Of a stretch of DNA of 38,307 nt, positions 17,941 through 28,156 are shown in pieces. This DNA comes from Verrucomicrobiota bacterium (GTDB lineage: Bacteria > Verrucomicrobiota > Verrucomicrobiia > Limisphaerales > AV2). The first letter of the stretch is position 1, and each line of letters begins with the position of its first letter. The position numbers and the translations under genes were made by a program. The notes under the pieces are model-generated. The model saw nothing but the letters and a program-made list of their open reading frames with translations. It was not told the origin of the DNA and ran no database searches. Location of the stretch: assembly GCA_003218515.1 (NCBI GenBank), contig QHNT01000274.1, forward strand, positions 1 through 38,307, in the 5' to 3' direction.

Positions 17941-18714
17941 ATGAACAAAAGGACGAAAATCGCGTTATACGTTTTGCTGGCGCTAAGCGCCTGCCTGTTC
18001 ATCTGGCGTTTCCAGAGCAACTACGCGCGGTTGATGAAGGAAGGCGAAACAAAAACCGACACCGACCTGGTCAATATCAAGGTGCCGGATTACCAGAGAA
18101 TGGCTGCGCCCGCCAAAACCGATTATCACCTCGGCGGCTGGGGCGCGGGAATGGTGCTCTCGCTGGTCGGACTGGGGCTGATGGTGGCCCATGACATTTC
18201 GGGTTTGGTCGGCGGCCGCGCGCTCAAAGTCATTTACAACGACGAAGGCGAAGGCATGGCCAATCCCGACTACGAAAAGGCCGAGGAGAAATGGGCCAAC
18301 GGCAATTTCCTCGAAGCCATTCAACTCATGCGCGATTACCTGAAACAAAACCCGCGCGAACAACACGTCGCCTTGCGCATCGCCGAGATTTACGAAAAGG
18401 ACCTCCAGAATTTTCTCGCGGCCGCCCTGGAATATGAGGAAGTCCTGAAACAGAAACTGCCGCCGGAACGCTGGGGCTGGGCGGCCATTCATCTCTGCAA
18501 TCTTTACACCAGCAAACTGAATCAATCGGACAAAGCCATCGCCCTGCTCCAACGCATCGTCGCCGACTATGGCGCGACCGGTGCCGCGGAAAAGGCCCGC
18601 AAACGGTTGGCACAACTTGAAGACGAAGGCGTGGCATTGCCCTCCGCCGAACCGCCGCCCGCCCCGGCGGCGCCGGCTTCCAACCTTCCTCCAGGATTCG
18701 CGCCAAAGAAGTAA
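17941..18714 (+). CDS. Membrane-anchored TPR protein
   Basis: ATG 17941 (MNKRTKIALYVLLALSACLF) is preferred over the adjacent TTG at 17938. The 257-aa protein has an N-terminal membrane helix (residues 7-24), a short extracytoplasmic segment, and a second helix (GGWGAGMVLSLVGLGLMVAH, near 65-84). These are followed by a soluble region with TPR-like helical pairs (YEKAEEKWANGNFLEAIQLM, EQHVALRIAEIYEK, AALEYEEVLKQK, KAIALLQRIVADYG). The tail is proline-rich (PPPAPAAPASNLPP). TPRs usually mediate protein contacts, here probably on the cytoplasmic side. No enzymatic motif is seen. A TATATT sequence about 25 bp upstream could be a -10 element. Confidence 0.75.
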   Translation: MNKRTKIALYVLLALSACLFIWRFQSNYARLMKEGETKTDTDLVNIKVPDYQRMAAPAKTDYHLGGWGAGMVLSLVGLGLMVAHDISGLVGGRALKVIYNDEGEGMANPDYEKAEEKWANGNFLEAIQLMRDYLKQNPREQHVALRIAEIYEKDLQNFLAAALEYEEVLKQKLPPERWGWAAIHLCNLYTSKLNQSDKAIALLQRIVADYGATGAAEKARKRLAQLEDEGVALPSAEPPPAPAAPASNLPPGFAPKK

Positions 18715-18851
18715 GCCAAGGTGGATCGTATGCGGGGAAGCAATTGCAATCTTTTCGGGAATAAATTGCCTACAAAACCCTGCTTCAGGTGAAGCAAAGT
18801 TTTGTAGGGCGACGTTGAGGCCTTTCGTAGTGCTGGTCTTTCGAACCGAAA

Positions 18852-21800
18852 TCACTCGATCTTCACCCGATAAAACCTGGCCTTCGCCGCAGACAACGGC
18901 TCTAAGATATTGTACGGACCTAAAAAAGTTCCAACATGCGCCGGCAGGTCAAACCAGTCCCTCAGGTCCGCCGAAGCCTGGATCGTATATTGCGCGGAAT
19001 CCAGCCCATGGATCCGGAGATTCAGTTCGCCACCTGCCGTGCGGGTGAAGCTCAGGACCTGGCCGGTGCCGGCGGGAACATCGAATGAAACGGTGTGCAC
19101 CACCACACCGTCGGCCATGAAATGAAACTGATAACTGCCCGGCGGCAGCCCGCCCAGCGGCAAAACGTGTGAAGCGTTCGTGCTGACTCCGGCGCAGTTG
19201 GGGTCCGGCCGTTCGCTCAAGGTTTGGAAGAGTTCCTGCCCCTGGCGCGTGACCCCGCCGGTCGGCTCGACGATGACACAAGGATTGGTGACGGCCAACG
19301 TGTAGGGCAGATAGCTGATCCCGCCAACCGTCATGACGTTGCTCGACTGAATCTGTCCTTGCAGCGGCGTCACGAACACACCGTCGTTGAGCGCGACTAG
19401 AGAGATGTTCGTGCCATTCGTATTGACGTTGAACCGAAAGTCCGGAGTAAGGTTTTTAACTTCGACAGTGGCGAATCCGTTGCTCACGGCGCCGCCAACT
19501 TGCAGGAAATTGAACGTGTCACCCTGCTTCGGAGCGAAACCGTTCACGAACCGCAATTCGAGCGCGCCATCGAGTGTTGCCGCCTTCGAGACAATCAATT
19601 GACCGTAGTCGTTCGAATTCGTCCCGTAGATCGGGATGACCAGCCGCCCTTTGGCCGCCTGCTTATAGTTGCCGAGAATGGTCAGAGTGTTGGTTGAAGA
19701 ACTGCCACCTTCTTTGCCCAGTCCGGTCCGCCCTTCTGCTTTTCGCAGGCCGCCCGTGTGACCCGGCGCGTTTTGCGGCGAAAGCGGTGGCAGTGGCACC
19801 TCCTGAACCAAAGAATCCGGCTCGACATAACCCCCGTCACCCACCTCGACGTCGTTCCCAAGCAAATAACCGAAGCCTCGGACGACACCATTGAGTCCGA
19901 CAAAAACTCCGGCCTGCGCCTTGACAGTGCCGCCGAGCAGCGTGACGAAAGCTCCGGTGTTGCCATTACCGCCGACCTTCAAGCCGCCTGTATCCAATTC
20001 AGCATCCGCTCCCGCAATCTGAATCTCGCTCGGAGTCGTTCTTAACTCGCTGAAAACAAGGGTCAACCCCGGGGTCTCGACCAGGCCGCCACCCTCGATC
20101 ACCAGTGTGCCGGCAGAATGACCGCCAACGTTGAAAAATGACAAGGTTGGGTCTGCCAGATCTGAAACAGTGAGGGTTGATCGCGCGTCCCCTGCGGCGT
20201 TGCTTCCGCTGACCGTCACGGTCCCGATACCGCTCGTTTCACCGATGTCGGCCTGCCCCGCTTCGACGAGGCCACCGCCTTCAATCGTCAATTCGCCCAC
20301 TCCCGCGTCTCCGACATTCAGATAGCCCGTCGAGATTTCAGACGGCGCGGAGTTCGCGCCCACCCCGCTCACCTTCACCGACCCGGTCACCCCCGGCTGC
20401 CGTGCGATCCTGAGCGTAAGTGCATCGACCAACGCGCCGTCTTTCACCGCGAGTTGTCCAGTTCCCGCTCCGCCAACTTCCAGGGCGGCAACATGCCAGG
20501 CGGAAGGTCCCGCACCCGCCACCCCTTGAACGATGACCTTGTTTCCGAGTCCCGGTTGCTGGCCGATAAAAGCTCCATCACTGTTCACCTGCCCGCCACT
20601 TTCGATGGTCAACTCGCCGGTTCCACCCGCCCCGATCGCAATGTTGCCCGTGGTCCAGACCGAACCGCCGCCATTCACTGTGGCCTTTCCGTGTCCCGTG
20701 CCGTTTCCGATGCGCGCCTCGGCGCTATGCACCAGAGACCCAGTGCCAATTGAAAGCGTGCCGTCTCCGTCCCTGCTGACTTCGATGCGACCCTGGTTGG
20801 TCCATTGCGCCGCCGTCAGGGTCACGGCCGAAGACCGGGTGGTGCCAATCCAGGCGTGCGAGCTCTTCAAAATACTGTTGTCGAGCGTCAGGCTCGCATC
20901 GTTGAGTTCAACCGAGGGTGGGATATCTTCCAACGATGCCGCGGTAAACTCGCCGCCGCGAAAGATCACGTTCCCGCAACTCAGAAACAGACGGTCTGCC
21001 TTCTCAGTCCCCAGATTGACCAGGTTATTTGCGCACGACGCGAAGAGAGCCGTGTCGCTCACTCTATCGGTCTTCTCCGGCACCCGCGGCGGATCACCGT
21101 TGGCCGGTTTCCAATTGCTCGCGTCCCCAAAAGAGCCGTCGCTTCCAGCTACCCATTCAACGAATGTTCCACCCGAGGCTGGATCAGCGCGGACAATCAA
21201 AGAGGTGAAAGGTCCGCTCGCGCCTCCCACCGTAGCCAAGAATGCCACCTGGCTCTGGTTATTGAAACCTACTCGCCAAAAGATGGCATTTCTAACGGTT
21301 GCTCCAAAAAGCGAGTCTCCCGTGGCGATGACCTTGTCGTTGACCAGGTCCGGTCCGGTGAACAGGCCATACTGATCCACGTCGTTGGCGTCTTTGAATT
21401 TCGCCTCGAAGAGAATTGTTCCGTTGTCGTTGATCGAGAGAGACCCCACGCCCAGGTTGCCTGCCAAAAAACTGATGGCCGGTGTCACTCTCGTATCAAT
21501 GACCGTGCTCACCGAAGCGCCACGGATTTTGAGGAGACGTTGAAAGACGCCATTATTGTCCGAAATGGTCACGATACACGCTACGTCCCCATTATTATTT
21601 GCCGCAAACGCTTCGATGGAAGTTGCAACTACGTTGTCGGGATTCGAGAGGTCCGCGCCTTCGAATACGAGCAGCGTCGGGTCGCCGCCGTTAAGGCTTC
21701 CCTGCAGAAGACCAAACAGGCCGTCGGGTTCACGGGCAGGTTTCGAAACCCGCCCAAGAAAATGAGAGTGCCGCCGTCGGCAACCTGCAGATTTCCATCA

Positions 21801-22402
21801 CGACGATCGAGTATGCCGGTGCACTCGAGCTTGCCCCGTGTAACCGTGGCGGGGACGCTGTAGATCGTGCGCGACGAGCCATTCTGGGCGACATCAAGGC
21901 CGCCCCTACCTGCGTTGCCTTTGCTAACATAGGCGATTTGTCCGAGGCGATTCATCAAGATCGGAAAGGAGCTTCCCTGTTGTCCAACACCCAAACCTCC
22001 CAAAATGAGCTGCGGAGTGAAACCGTCCGAGCTGAAGATGCTGAGGCGGGGTGTCGCGTTCGTAGCGACTACAGCGTAGGCGACATGTGAACCGACATAC
22101 GATCCGAGCCCGGTAACGACAACCGGCGGTTGATTCAGCGCAATGGCAGTATAGTCACTCAACTCATTCTCGCCGCCGCGCCCAACGAACACGCCATGAC
22201 CTCCGTCGCTGGCAGTCGCGATGAACGCAACCGCGCCTTCATCATTCAGAGACGGTCTTGTTAAAAGCGGAGACGAAAAGATGTTCGTGTCGGCAATTTT
22301 GGTGAAGGTGTAGGTGGTCTGAGCAGGAGCCGTTGGCGACAAGCTGATCGAGCCTAGAAAAACCACCGTCGCCGAAAGAAGCCTTCGGTTTGAGTTTCGC
22401 AT
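18852..22402 (-). pseudogene. Secreted T5SS/PEP-CTERM-repeat surface protein, frameshifted
   Basis: Two ORFs form one gene. The first (22402 to about 21730) has a signal peptide (ATVVFLGSISLSPTAPAQ) and blades such as RPSLNDEGAVAFIATASDGGHGVFVG. Near 21730 the frame changes, and the coding continues as DGLFGLLQGSLNGGDPTLLV into the 906-aa ORF ending at 18852. The middle carries about ten repeats of the T5SS/PEP-CTERM-associated type (GGTGELTIESGGQVNSDGAF, GVGELTIEGGGLVEAGQADI). The C terminus has an extracellular-type region and a final module ending ARFYRVKIE. A single-base indel or a small deletion could explain the break. It was probably a cell-surface or secreted adhesin-like protein. The function is unknown. 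Confidence 0.75.
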
Positions 22403-22634
22403 ATAACCTTTGAACGATCGCGAGACTTGCGCTCGTTTTCGGTTGTCTTTTATCGGGAACTATCATCATGGGAGCACAAAGAGGCATCGGACACAAGCCA
22501 AATAGGAGCGCACCCAATGTTGCCACTCACTACCGAATGCTTGCCTGATTTGTCTCCCTGCACTACCTTCCGCGCTTTGATGTCCGTGCGACCCCTGCAA
22601 CAGGCCACTGACAACAAACCACGGACCATCGAGC

Positions 22635-23873
22635 ATGGCTTACCTGAACGATCATTATCTGAAACTGAAAGCGGGCTACCTGTTCCCGGAAATCGCCCGA
22701 CGCGTTAAAGTCTTTTGCGACCAAAACCCCGGGGCCGCCAAACGCCTGATTCGCTGCGGCATCGGCGATGTGACCGAACCGTTGCCGCCGGCGGTCATCA
22801 CCGCCCTGCACAAGGCCGTGGACGAAATGAGCAACCGGGAAACCTTCCACGGTTACGGCCCCGAACAAGGCTACGACTTTTTGCGGCGCGCGATTGCCCA
22901 AAACGATTATCGCGACCGCGGGTTGGACATTGCCGACGACGAAATTTTTGTGTCCGACGGCTCGAAATGCGATTGCGCAAACATTCTCGACATTCTCGGC
23001 CACCAAAACAAAATCGCCCTGCAGGACCCGGTCTATCCGGTCTATGTGGATACCAACGTCATGGCCGGCCACACGGGTCCGGCGGACGAATCGGGGTCTT
23101 ACAAGGAACTGGTTTATTTGCCGTGCACCCCGGCCAACGATTTCGTGCCGGAAATTCCGAAGGACAAAGTGGACCTCGTCTACCTTTGTTATCCAAACAA
23201 TCCAACCGGCGCCGTTGCCAGGCGCGAACAACTCGCCGCCTGGGTCGATTACGCGTTGAAGAACAAAACGATCCTCCTCTACGACGCCGCTTACGAGGCG
23301 TACATCTCCGACCCGCAAGTTCCGCATTCGATCTACGAAATCCCAGGCGCGCGCGAGTGCGCGATTGAATTCCGCAGCTTTTCGAAGAACGGCGGGTTCA
23401 CCGGCACGCGTTGCGCCTTCACCGTGGTGCCGAAAACCTTGCTGGCCTCCACCAGCGACGGCCGGTTCACGAGCCTCCATCCGCTGTGGCTGCGGCGCTC
23501 GACAACCAAGTTCAATGCGGTGAGCTACATCGTCCAACGCGCCGCCGAAGCGCTTTACACACCCGAAGGCGAGGCGCAGGTCAAGGCGCTGATCGAGCAT
23601 TATCTGGGCAACGCCAGAGTGCTGCGCGAAGGCGCGCAAGCCGCGAGCCTGAGTACCTTCGGGGGCGTCAACGCGCCTTATCTCTGGGTGCAGGCGCCGA
23701 ATAGTGTCACAAGCTGGCAGGCGTTCGACAGGATTTTGCGCGAAGCGAACGTGGTCATCACTCCGGGGAGCGGTTTCGGCTCGAAGGGCGAAGGTTTCTT
23801 CCGCATCTCCGCCTTCAACAGCCGGGCGAACGCGGAGGAGGTCGCGCGCCGTTTGCAGGCTTTGAAGTGGTAG
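22635..23873 (+). CDS. dapL: LL-diaminopimelate aminotransferase
   Basis: The 412-aa protein is a fold-type I PLP aminotransferase of the DapL family. DapL converts tetrahydrodipicolinate with glutamate directly to LL-diaminopimelate for lysine and peptidoglycan synthesis. Diagnostic features are [10 protein letters not shown] near the N terminus, [69 protein letters not shown], the PLP-lysine motif [16 protein letters not shown] and [18 protein letters not shown]. DapL is typical of Chlamydiae, Verrucomicrobia and plants, which supports the taxonomic reading. It starts at ATG 22635, 232 bp from the divergent surface-protein gene. It is convergent with the CotH gene. Confidence 0.93.
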   Translation: MAYLNDHYLKLKAGYLFPEIARRVKVFCDQNPGAAKRLIRCGIGDVTEPLPPAVITALHKAVDEMSNRETFHGYGPEQGYDFLRRAIAQNDYRDRGLDIADDEIFVSDGSKCDCANILDILGHQNKIALQDPVYPVYVDTNVMAGHTGPADESGSYKELVYLPCTPANDFVPEIPKDKVDLVYLCYPNNPTGAVARREQLAAWVDYALKNKTILLYDAAYEAYISDPQVPHSIYEIPGARECAIEFRSFSKNGGFTGTRCAFTVVPKTLLASTSDGRFTSLHPLWLRRSTTKFNAVSYIVQRAAEALYTPEGEAQVKALIEHYLGNARVLREGAQAASLSTFGGVNAPYLWVQAPNSVTSWQAFDRILREANVVITPGSGFGSKGEGFFRISAFNSRANAEEVARRLQALKW

Positions 23874-23887
23874 AACTGGTTCATGAG

Positions 23888-23958
23888 GTCGGGCGAGACT
23901 CCGTCGAGCCCTAACTTCTATCCATTGGAGGTCAGGGCTCGACGGAGTCTCGCCCCAC
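23888..23958. repeat. 71-bp palindrome, copy 2, with GGTTCATGG borders
   Basis: This is the same element as at 10588-10658: 25-bp arms (GGGCGAGACTCCGTCGAGCC and inverse) and the loop TTCTATCCATT. GGTTCATGA (23878-23886) precedes it and GGTTCATGG (23961-23969) follows. It begins 15 bp after the dapL stop, so it may also act as a transcription end structure. Confidence 0.88.
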
Positions 23959-23983
23959 CTGGTTCATGGACCATGAACCCTGG

Positions 23984-24059
23984 CGTAGCGGCGTCTCGGC
24001 AGAGCGCCGCTGGCTGGTTGTTCCCAGGAATTGCGGCGCTCTGCCGAGACGCCGCTACG
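23984..24059. repeat. 27-bp-arm palindrome overlapping the CotH gene stop
   Basis: CGTAGCGGCGTCTCGGCAGA... (23984-24010) is mirrored exactly at 24033-24059 around a 22-bp loop. CCATGAACC (23971-23979) lies immediately before it. The TAG stop of the CotH/LTD gene (24055-24057) lies inside the right arm, so the element apparently supplied the current stop codon. Confidence 0.88.
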
Positions 24060-27000
24060 GCTGCCAGGGAGTAACCACGCGATAATATCGCGCGTTGGAG
24101 TTGGTGGCCGACGGCACAGCCACGTCCATCATCCCGGAGACCAGCGGCGGCGGAACATTTGTCAGTTTCAGCCAGCTCCCGGCCGCGAGCGAGTTCCGGT
24201 ATTGGACGGTGTAGGTCCGGTCGGCGACCGCATTGAATCGGATGGAAATCGCTTGCGGCGTGCCGCTGCCTGTTGTGGTTGACTCAATCTTCAGGCAGCT
24301 TTGCCCGTCGCGCGGGTCGGTGCCGGCCAGATACTCCTGAAGGTTGGTTTCACCGTCTCCATCGGGATCCGCCGCGTCCCCGCTGATCGCCGGGTTGGCC
24401 AGCTCGTCCGCCGTGAAGTATCGCGTCTTCCACGATTCCACATTTTCCCATTTCTCACGGCCCGGCGTGCCCGGGCCGTAACTGGCGCGCCAGTTGATCG
24501 GGTCGTTGCCGTAAGCCGCGGCGTCCAACCGTTCCAAGGACGGTCCGACTCCGTCCGCATTCGTCGGCCACGGCTCTTTGTCATTGTACCGCACCACGTC
24601 CGCGTCAACGTAGGGAACAAAGATCGCCCCTGAGTTCGTATCGACATCCGGTGTGTCGGGCCGCTGCAACGCCAGTGTCTCGCCATTGTTCTGCAACACG
24701 CCCGGATACAACGCGAAGACGGGCACATTCGTGGGGACGTTGTATCTCAAACGGAACACTCCCGGATCGCTGGCGACCAACAGCAGCAGACCATTCGCCG
24801 GTATCTCGACGTTCGGCGGGAAAGTGAACCCGGCGCCATTGAGTTTCCACGTGACGACGATCGGCCCAACCCGCGGCCCCGCGTTCGGGCCGCCCAACGA
24901 GTTGGAAACTTGCGCGGGATATTGCGCCTCCCCAGTGCTGATGACGTAGCGCCCGAAACTTGCGCCGTTTTGGGCCGCGCCGAAGTTGAAGCCATCGCTG
25001 TACCCGGTCAGATTTCCGCTCGCGTCGGCGGAAAAGAGATAAACTTCCTCGCCATGCGAATCGAGCCGGAAGCTGTTCGACGAAGTCGGGTTGGCGTTCC
25101 AGTCATTCTCGGTGAAGACAAGGTAGCCCTGGGCCTGGAGGATCGTCTTCGGCGGAATGCGGAATTTCTGCGGCGCGGCGCGCTGGTCAGTCAGATACCA
25201 GTTGCCGATATCGACGGCGACCGATGTGGGATTGAAGAGTTCGATCGAGTCCTGTTGCGGCGGGTCGGTGTGGGTGAGCGCCTCGTTGAGGAGGACCCGC
25301 GGGATGTTGGACGGCGGATCGTCGGCGCCCGGCGAACCACCTGCCAACGCGCTCGCGCGCCAGTTCGTTCGCTTGTCCCATGCGCTCGGCGGCGCCTGTT
25401 CATCCGCCACGACCAGCGAGAAGCCAAATCCGTCGGTGGCCGGACACCAGGTGTCGTTGTAATCAAAATCCAAAATCGGCTCGCCGCTCGCCCCTTCCAG
25501 CGTCAGTCGTTCGCCTGCATTATCGAGGTTGCCGGAATATTCTCCGGCGATGTTCGGCACTGCGCTATAGCGCGCTGTGAACGCCGCCAGATTTTTGACG
25601 ATGACGACAAGTTGCCCCGAATCGAGACTGGTCACGGCGCTGTTGGCAAAGGAGAATTCGACGCCGTTGGTGAAATGAATACCGCTGAGGTCCAGCGTCG
25701 TTGTTCCGACATTCTTCAATTCAATAAACTCGAAATCCTCCGCCGTGTAAGGACTGCCCGCCGGCGGGCTCTGCGGGTGATACATGATTTCAGTGATGAC
25801 CAAGGGCGGCGTGCTGACCACGAACGTGCTCACCGCGGGCGGACTCCAGGCGGCGCCATTTCGCGCACGAGCAAAAACTCGGGCATTAGCCGACAGGGTG
25901 ATGGACGAACTGTAAATCGAAGCTCGCGGACTGATCCCCCCGCCGGGCAATCGCGGGTCGGTGCCGTCCAGGGTGCAATAAATGACGCCTTTGGGCGCGG
26001 TCATACTCAACGCGAAACCGGCTGTGATGGGGCCGCCCGCGCCGCTGAACACCGGAGCGGGAGTGTAATTGGTGTCAATCCACGCGAGCCGACTGGCGAT
26101 CCACTGCTTCATCCAATTGATTTCGTCCTGATACGTCTTGCCGATATACCAGTTGGGCCAGACATAGGTGCCCAGGATACGCCACTTCTGATAGTTTCGG
26201 ACCTGCGCCTCGTTCAAATACGACGCCAGTTGGTCCACACGCGCGAGGAGGTTTGACGTGGCAAAGACATCCTTGCGCAGTTCGCCCCAACGATCGATGT
26301 ATCGCTGATTGAAGTCCGGGTCCTGGAACAGACGACGGAACCAGGGATAATCTTGATCCGCTGTCTGCGTCCAATACCAGCCGCTGGTCAGCCAGCCGTT
26401 CAGGTAATTCGCGTTGCCAAAGGTCAGGTTCCAGTCCCAGATCGGATCCATTTTGAGTTTGCCGAGCCGATCCTTGTGCAGGTAATTGCTCAAGCGGTAG
26501 CCATCGATGTTCTTCGACATTTCGACGATCCATTGCTGGTCGATGAATGAATCGATATCGATGAATTGGGCGTAACCGTTGAGCGGGTCGCGGAAGTCCG
26601 CGCCATACAGCGCCGTCTCGAACTGGCTGAACCAAGCGGAAAGCCACACCGCCTGCGCCGGAGTGATGTCCTGTTCCTTGGGATCCACGTAGGCCAGAAC
26701 TCCCGCGTGCGGTGTCGAAAACCCGGAATCACCAGGGTCAAGTCGGTCCTTTTTGATGATATACCCGCCCGTGACTTCCGGTTCGTTATTGTCCGCGGGC
26801 GACAGGGCCGCGACGTCCACGCGGTCCTTGCCGCGTTTGATTTTTTCCTCGAACACATACACGCCCGCATAATCGCCCATCGTCAGTTTGCCCCGCGAAC
26901 TGTCCACGAACACTTCCACGAATTTGGTACGCACCGAGTAGTGACCCATTTTGCCGTGGAGTTCATAACCCAAAAAGTCGCGCATCAGCGTTTTGTCGGT

Positions 27001-28077
27001 GTACGGCGCGTACAGAACCCAATCGTTGTCCTTGGGAAACCCGAACACGGGCGCGTTCAAACCCTCCCCGGCTTCGTCCTGCGTTTCAAACGCGTAGGAA
27101 TGTTTGGGAAATTGAAGGGAACTCGAACCGCGCAAGGCGATGCCGGACCAACCGTCGTAGTCCGGCGCACCGGTCAATGAAGCGCGTCCGCCGAGCGTGT
27201 CGATGAACCGCGCATGGGCGCGAACTTTTACGCCGTCCGGGATGCCTCGGCCGAACGTGTTGATAATGATGAGCGGCAAATTGGAGCTGAAATTGACCAC
27301 GTCGCTGCCGAGCAGCGTGTAGTTCTGCGAAACTGTGGCGCCGGGTTGCAGGCCGGGATCAAAAACCTTCGCCCGCACGATTGTCGAGACGGTCATGACA
27401 ATCGACGTTGAATAAATGGCGCTGGCTTCAGTCGGCTGGCTGCCGTCCAGCGTGTAATAAATCACAGCCGTCGACGAACCGACGGAAAGCGTCAGGGACA
27501 GAGAATTGTTCGTGTAAACGCCGCCGGGAATGGAGAACAGCGAGTTTTCAGCAAACCCCGCGCTGCTTACGTCATTGGCCCAACCTGGAGTCGGATTGCT
27601 GAAAAAGAGCTGCGCGCCGGACTGCAAATCCAGCCCGTAGGAGACGTCGGCGCGCTGACGTGGAAATTGCGGAGCATATTGTGAAGTGACGGTCAGGCCG
27701 TCCGGCATCACCAACCCCAAATAATCGCCACTGCCATTCAGTTTGAAATTGGCGTGGAGTTCGGCCCCGGAAACGGCGCGGTCCTTGCCGGAGGCGAACA
27801 CTATCAGGTAACTGTCCGGAAAGAGGTCCGTCGCAGGAAAACGCCATTTGCTGAGATTCGCGGAACTGTCCGTCAGGCACCAGCCGTCGAGGTTCACGGT
27901 GTCGGCGCCGGAATTGTAAATTTCGATCCAATCCGAGTATTGCCCGTCCTGGTCCGTCAACATCGTGTCGTTGATGGCCATGAACTCAGTGATGAGCACG
28001 TCCGCGTTGCTTCGGACTGTAACCGCCGCCAACAACACCCACGCCATCCACCAGGCACGAACAATCATGCGTCGCAT
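24055..28077 (-). CDS. Giant secreted lamin-tail / CotH-kinase-like protein
   Basis: The 1340-aa protein starts MRRMIVRAWWMAWVLLAAV and has a signal peptide ending near SNADV. In order: a lamin-tail domain (VLITEFMAINDTML...SDWIEIYNSG, 25-150); a chitobiase/Fn3-like segment (YYTLDGSQPT); a CotH domain (about 270-650: GIALRGSSSLQFPKHSYAFE, YAPYTDKTLMRDFLGYEL, GDYAGVYVFEEKIKRGKDRV, MDPIWDWNLTFGN); a second YCTLDGTDP segment; further lamin-tail domains (LVITEIMYHP, VLLNEAL); a DPDGDGETNLQEYLAGTDP calcium-type motif; and a C-terminal ARYYRVV module. In the last lamin-tail domain, VGPIVV runs directly into TWKLNGAGFTFPP, so about 40 residues look deleted in frame near 24853. CotH proteins can be protein kinases of spore-coat type; catalytic competence here is unknown. 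Confidence 0.85.
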   Translation of the reverse strand: MRRMIVRAWWMAWVLLAAVTVRSNADVLITEFMAINDTMLTDQDGQYSDWIEIYNSGADTVNLDGWCLTDSSANLSKWRFPATDLFPDSYLIVFASGKDRAVSGAELHANFKLNGSGDYLGLVMPDGLTVTSQYAPQFPRQRADVSYGLDLQSGAQLFFSNPTPGWANDVSSAGFAENSLFSIPGGVYTNNSLSLTLSVGSSTAVIYYTLDGSQPTEASAIYSTSIVMTVSTIVRAKVFDPGLQPGATVSQNYTLLGSDVVNFSSNLPLIIINTFGRGIPDGVKVRAHARFIDTLGGRASLTGAPDYDGWSGIALRGSSSLQFPKHSYAFETQDEAGEGLNAPVFGFPKDNDWVLYAPYTDKTLMRDFLGYELHGKMGHYSVRTKFVEVFVDSSRGKLTMGDYAGVYVFEEKIKRGKDRVDVAALSPADNNEPEVTGGYIIKKDRLDPGDSGFSTPHAGVLAYVDPKEQDITPAQAVWLSAWFSQFETALYGADFRDPLNGYAQFIDIDSFIDQQWIVEMSKNIDGYRLSNYLHKDRLGKLKMDPIWDWNLTFGNANYLNGWLTSGWYWTQTADQDYPWFRRLFQDPDFNQRYIDRWGELRKDVFATSNLLARVDQLASYLNEAQVRNYQKWRILGTYVWPNWYIGKTYQDEINWMKQWIASRLAWIDTNYTPAPVFSGAGGPITAGFALSMTAPKGVIYCTLDGTDPRLPGGGISPRASIYSSSITLSANARVFARARNGAAWSPPAVSTFVVSTPPLVITEIMYHPQSPPAGSPYTAEDFEFIELKNVGTTTLDLSGIHFTNGVEFSFANSAVTSLDSGQLVVIVKNLAAFTARYSAVPNIAGEYSGNLDNAGERLTLEGASGEPILDFDYNDTWCPATDGFGFSLVVADEQAPPSAWDKRTNWRASALAGGSPGADDPPSNIPRVLLNEALTHTDPPQQDSIELFNPTSVAVDIGNWYLTDQRAAPQKFRIPPKTILQAQGYLVFTENDWNANPTSSNSFRLDSHGEEVYLFSADASGNLTGYSDGFNFGAAQNGASFGRYVISTGEAQYPAQVSNSLGGPNAGPRVGPIVVTWKLNGAGFTFPPNVEIPANGLLLLVASDPGVFRLRYNVPTNVPVFALYPGVLQNNGETLALQRPDTPDVDTNSGAIFVPYVDADVVRYNDKEPWPTNADGVGPSLERLDAAAYGNDPINWRASYGPGTPGREKWENVESWKTRYFTADELANPAISGDAADPDGDGETNLQEYLAGTDPRDGQSCLKIESTTTGSGTPQAISIRFNAVADRTYTVQYRNSLAAGSWLKLTNVPPPLVSGMMDVAVPSATNSNARYYRVVTPWQP

Positions 28078-28156
28078 TGAGGAATGAATGCCAGCAACTT
28101 ACAGACCGGCTCCCCCCTCCGCAAGTTCGCGAAAATGACGGGAAACGCTCGCAAAT

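Noticed and set aside
20805-21863. Plus-strand ORF of 352 aa over the T5SS-repeat gene
   Set aside because: It overlaps clear coding sequence on the minus strand and lacks any motif.
22563-23639. Minus-strand ORF of 358 aa over dapL
   Set aside because: Antisense to an unmistakable dapL; no family pattern.
24910-26256. Plus-strand ORF of 448 aa inside the CotH gene
   Set aside because: Antisense to lamin-tail/CotH motifs and Arg-rich shadow composition.
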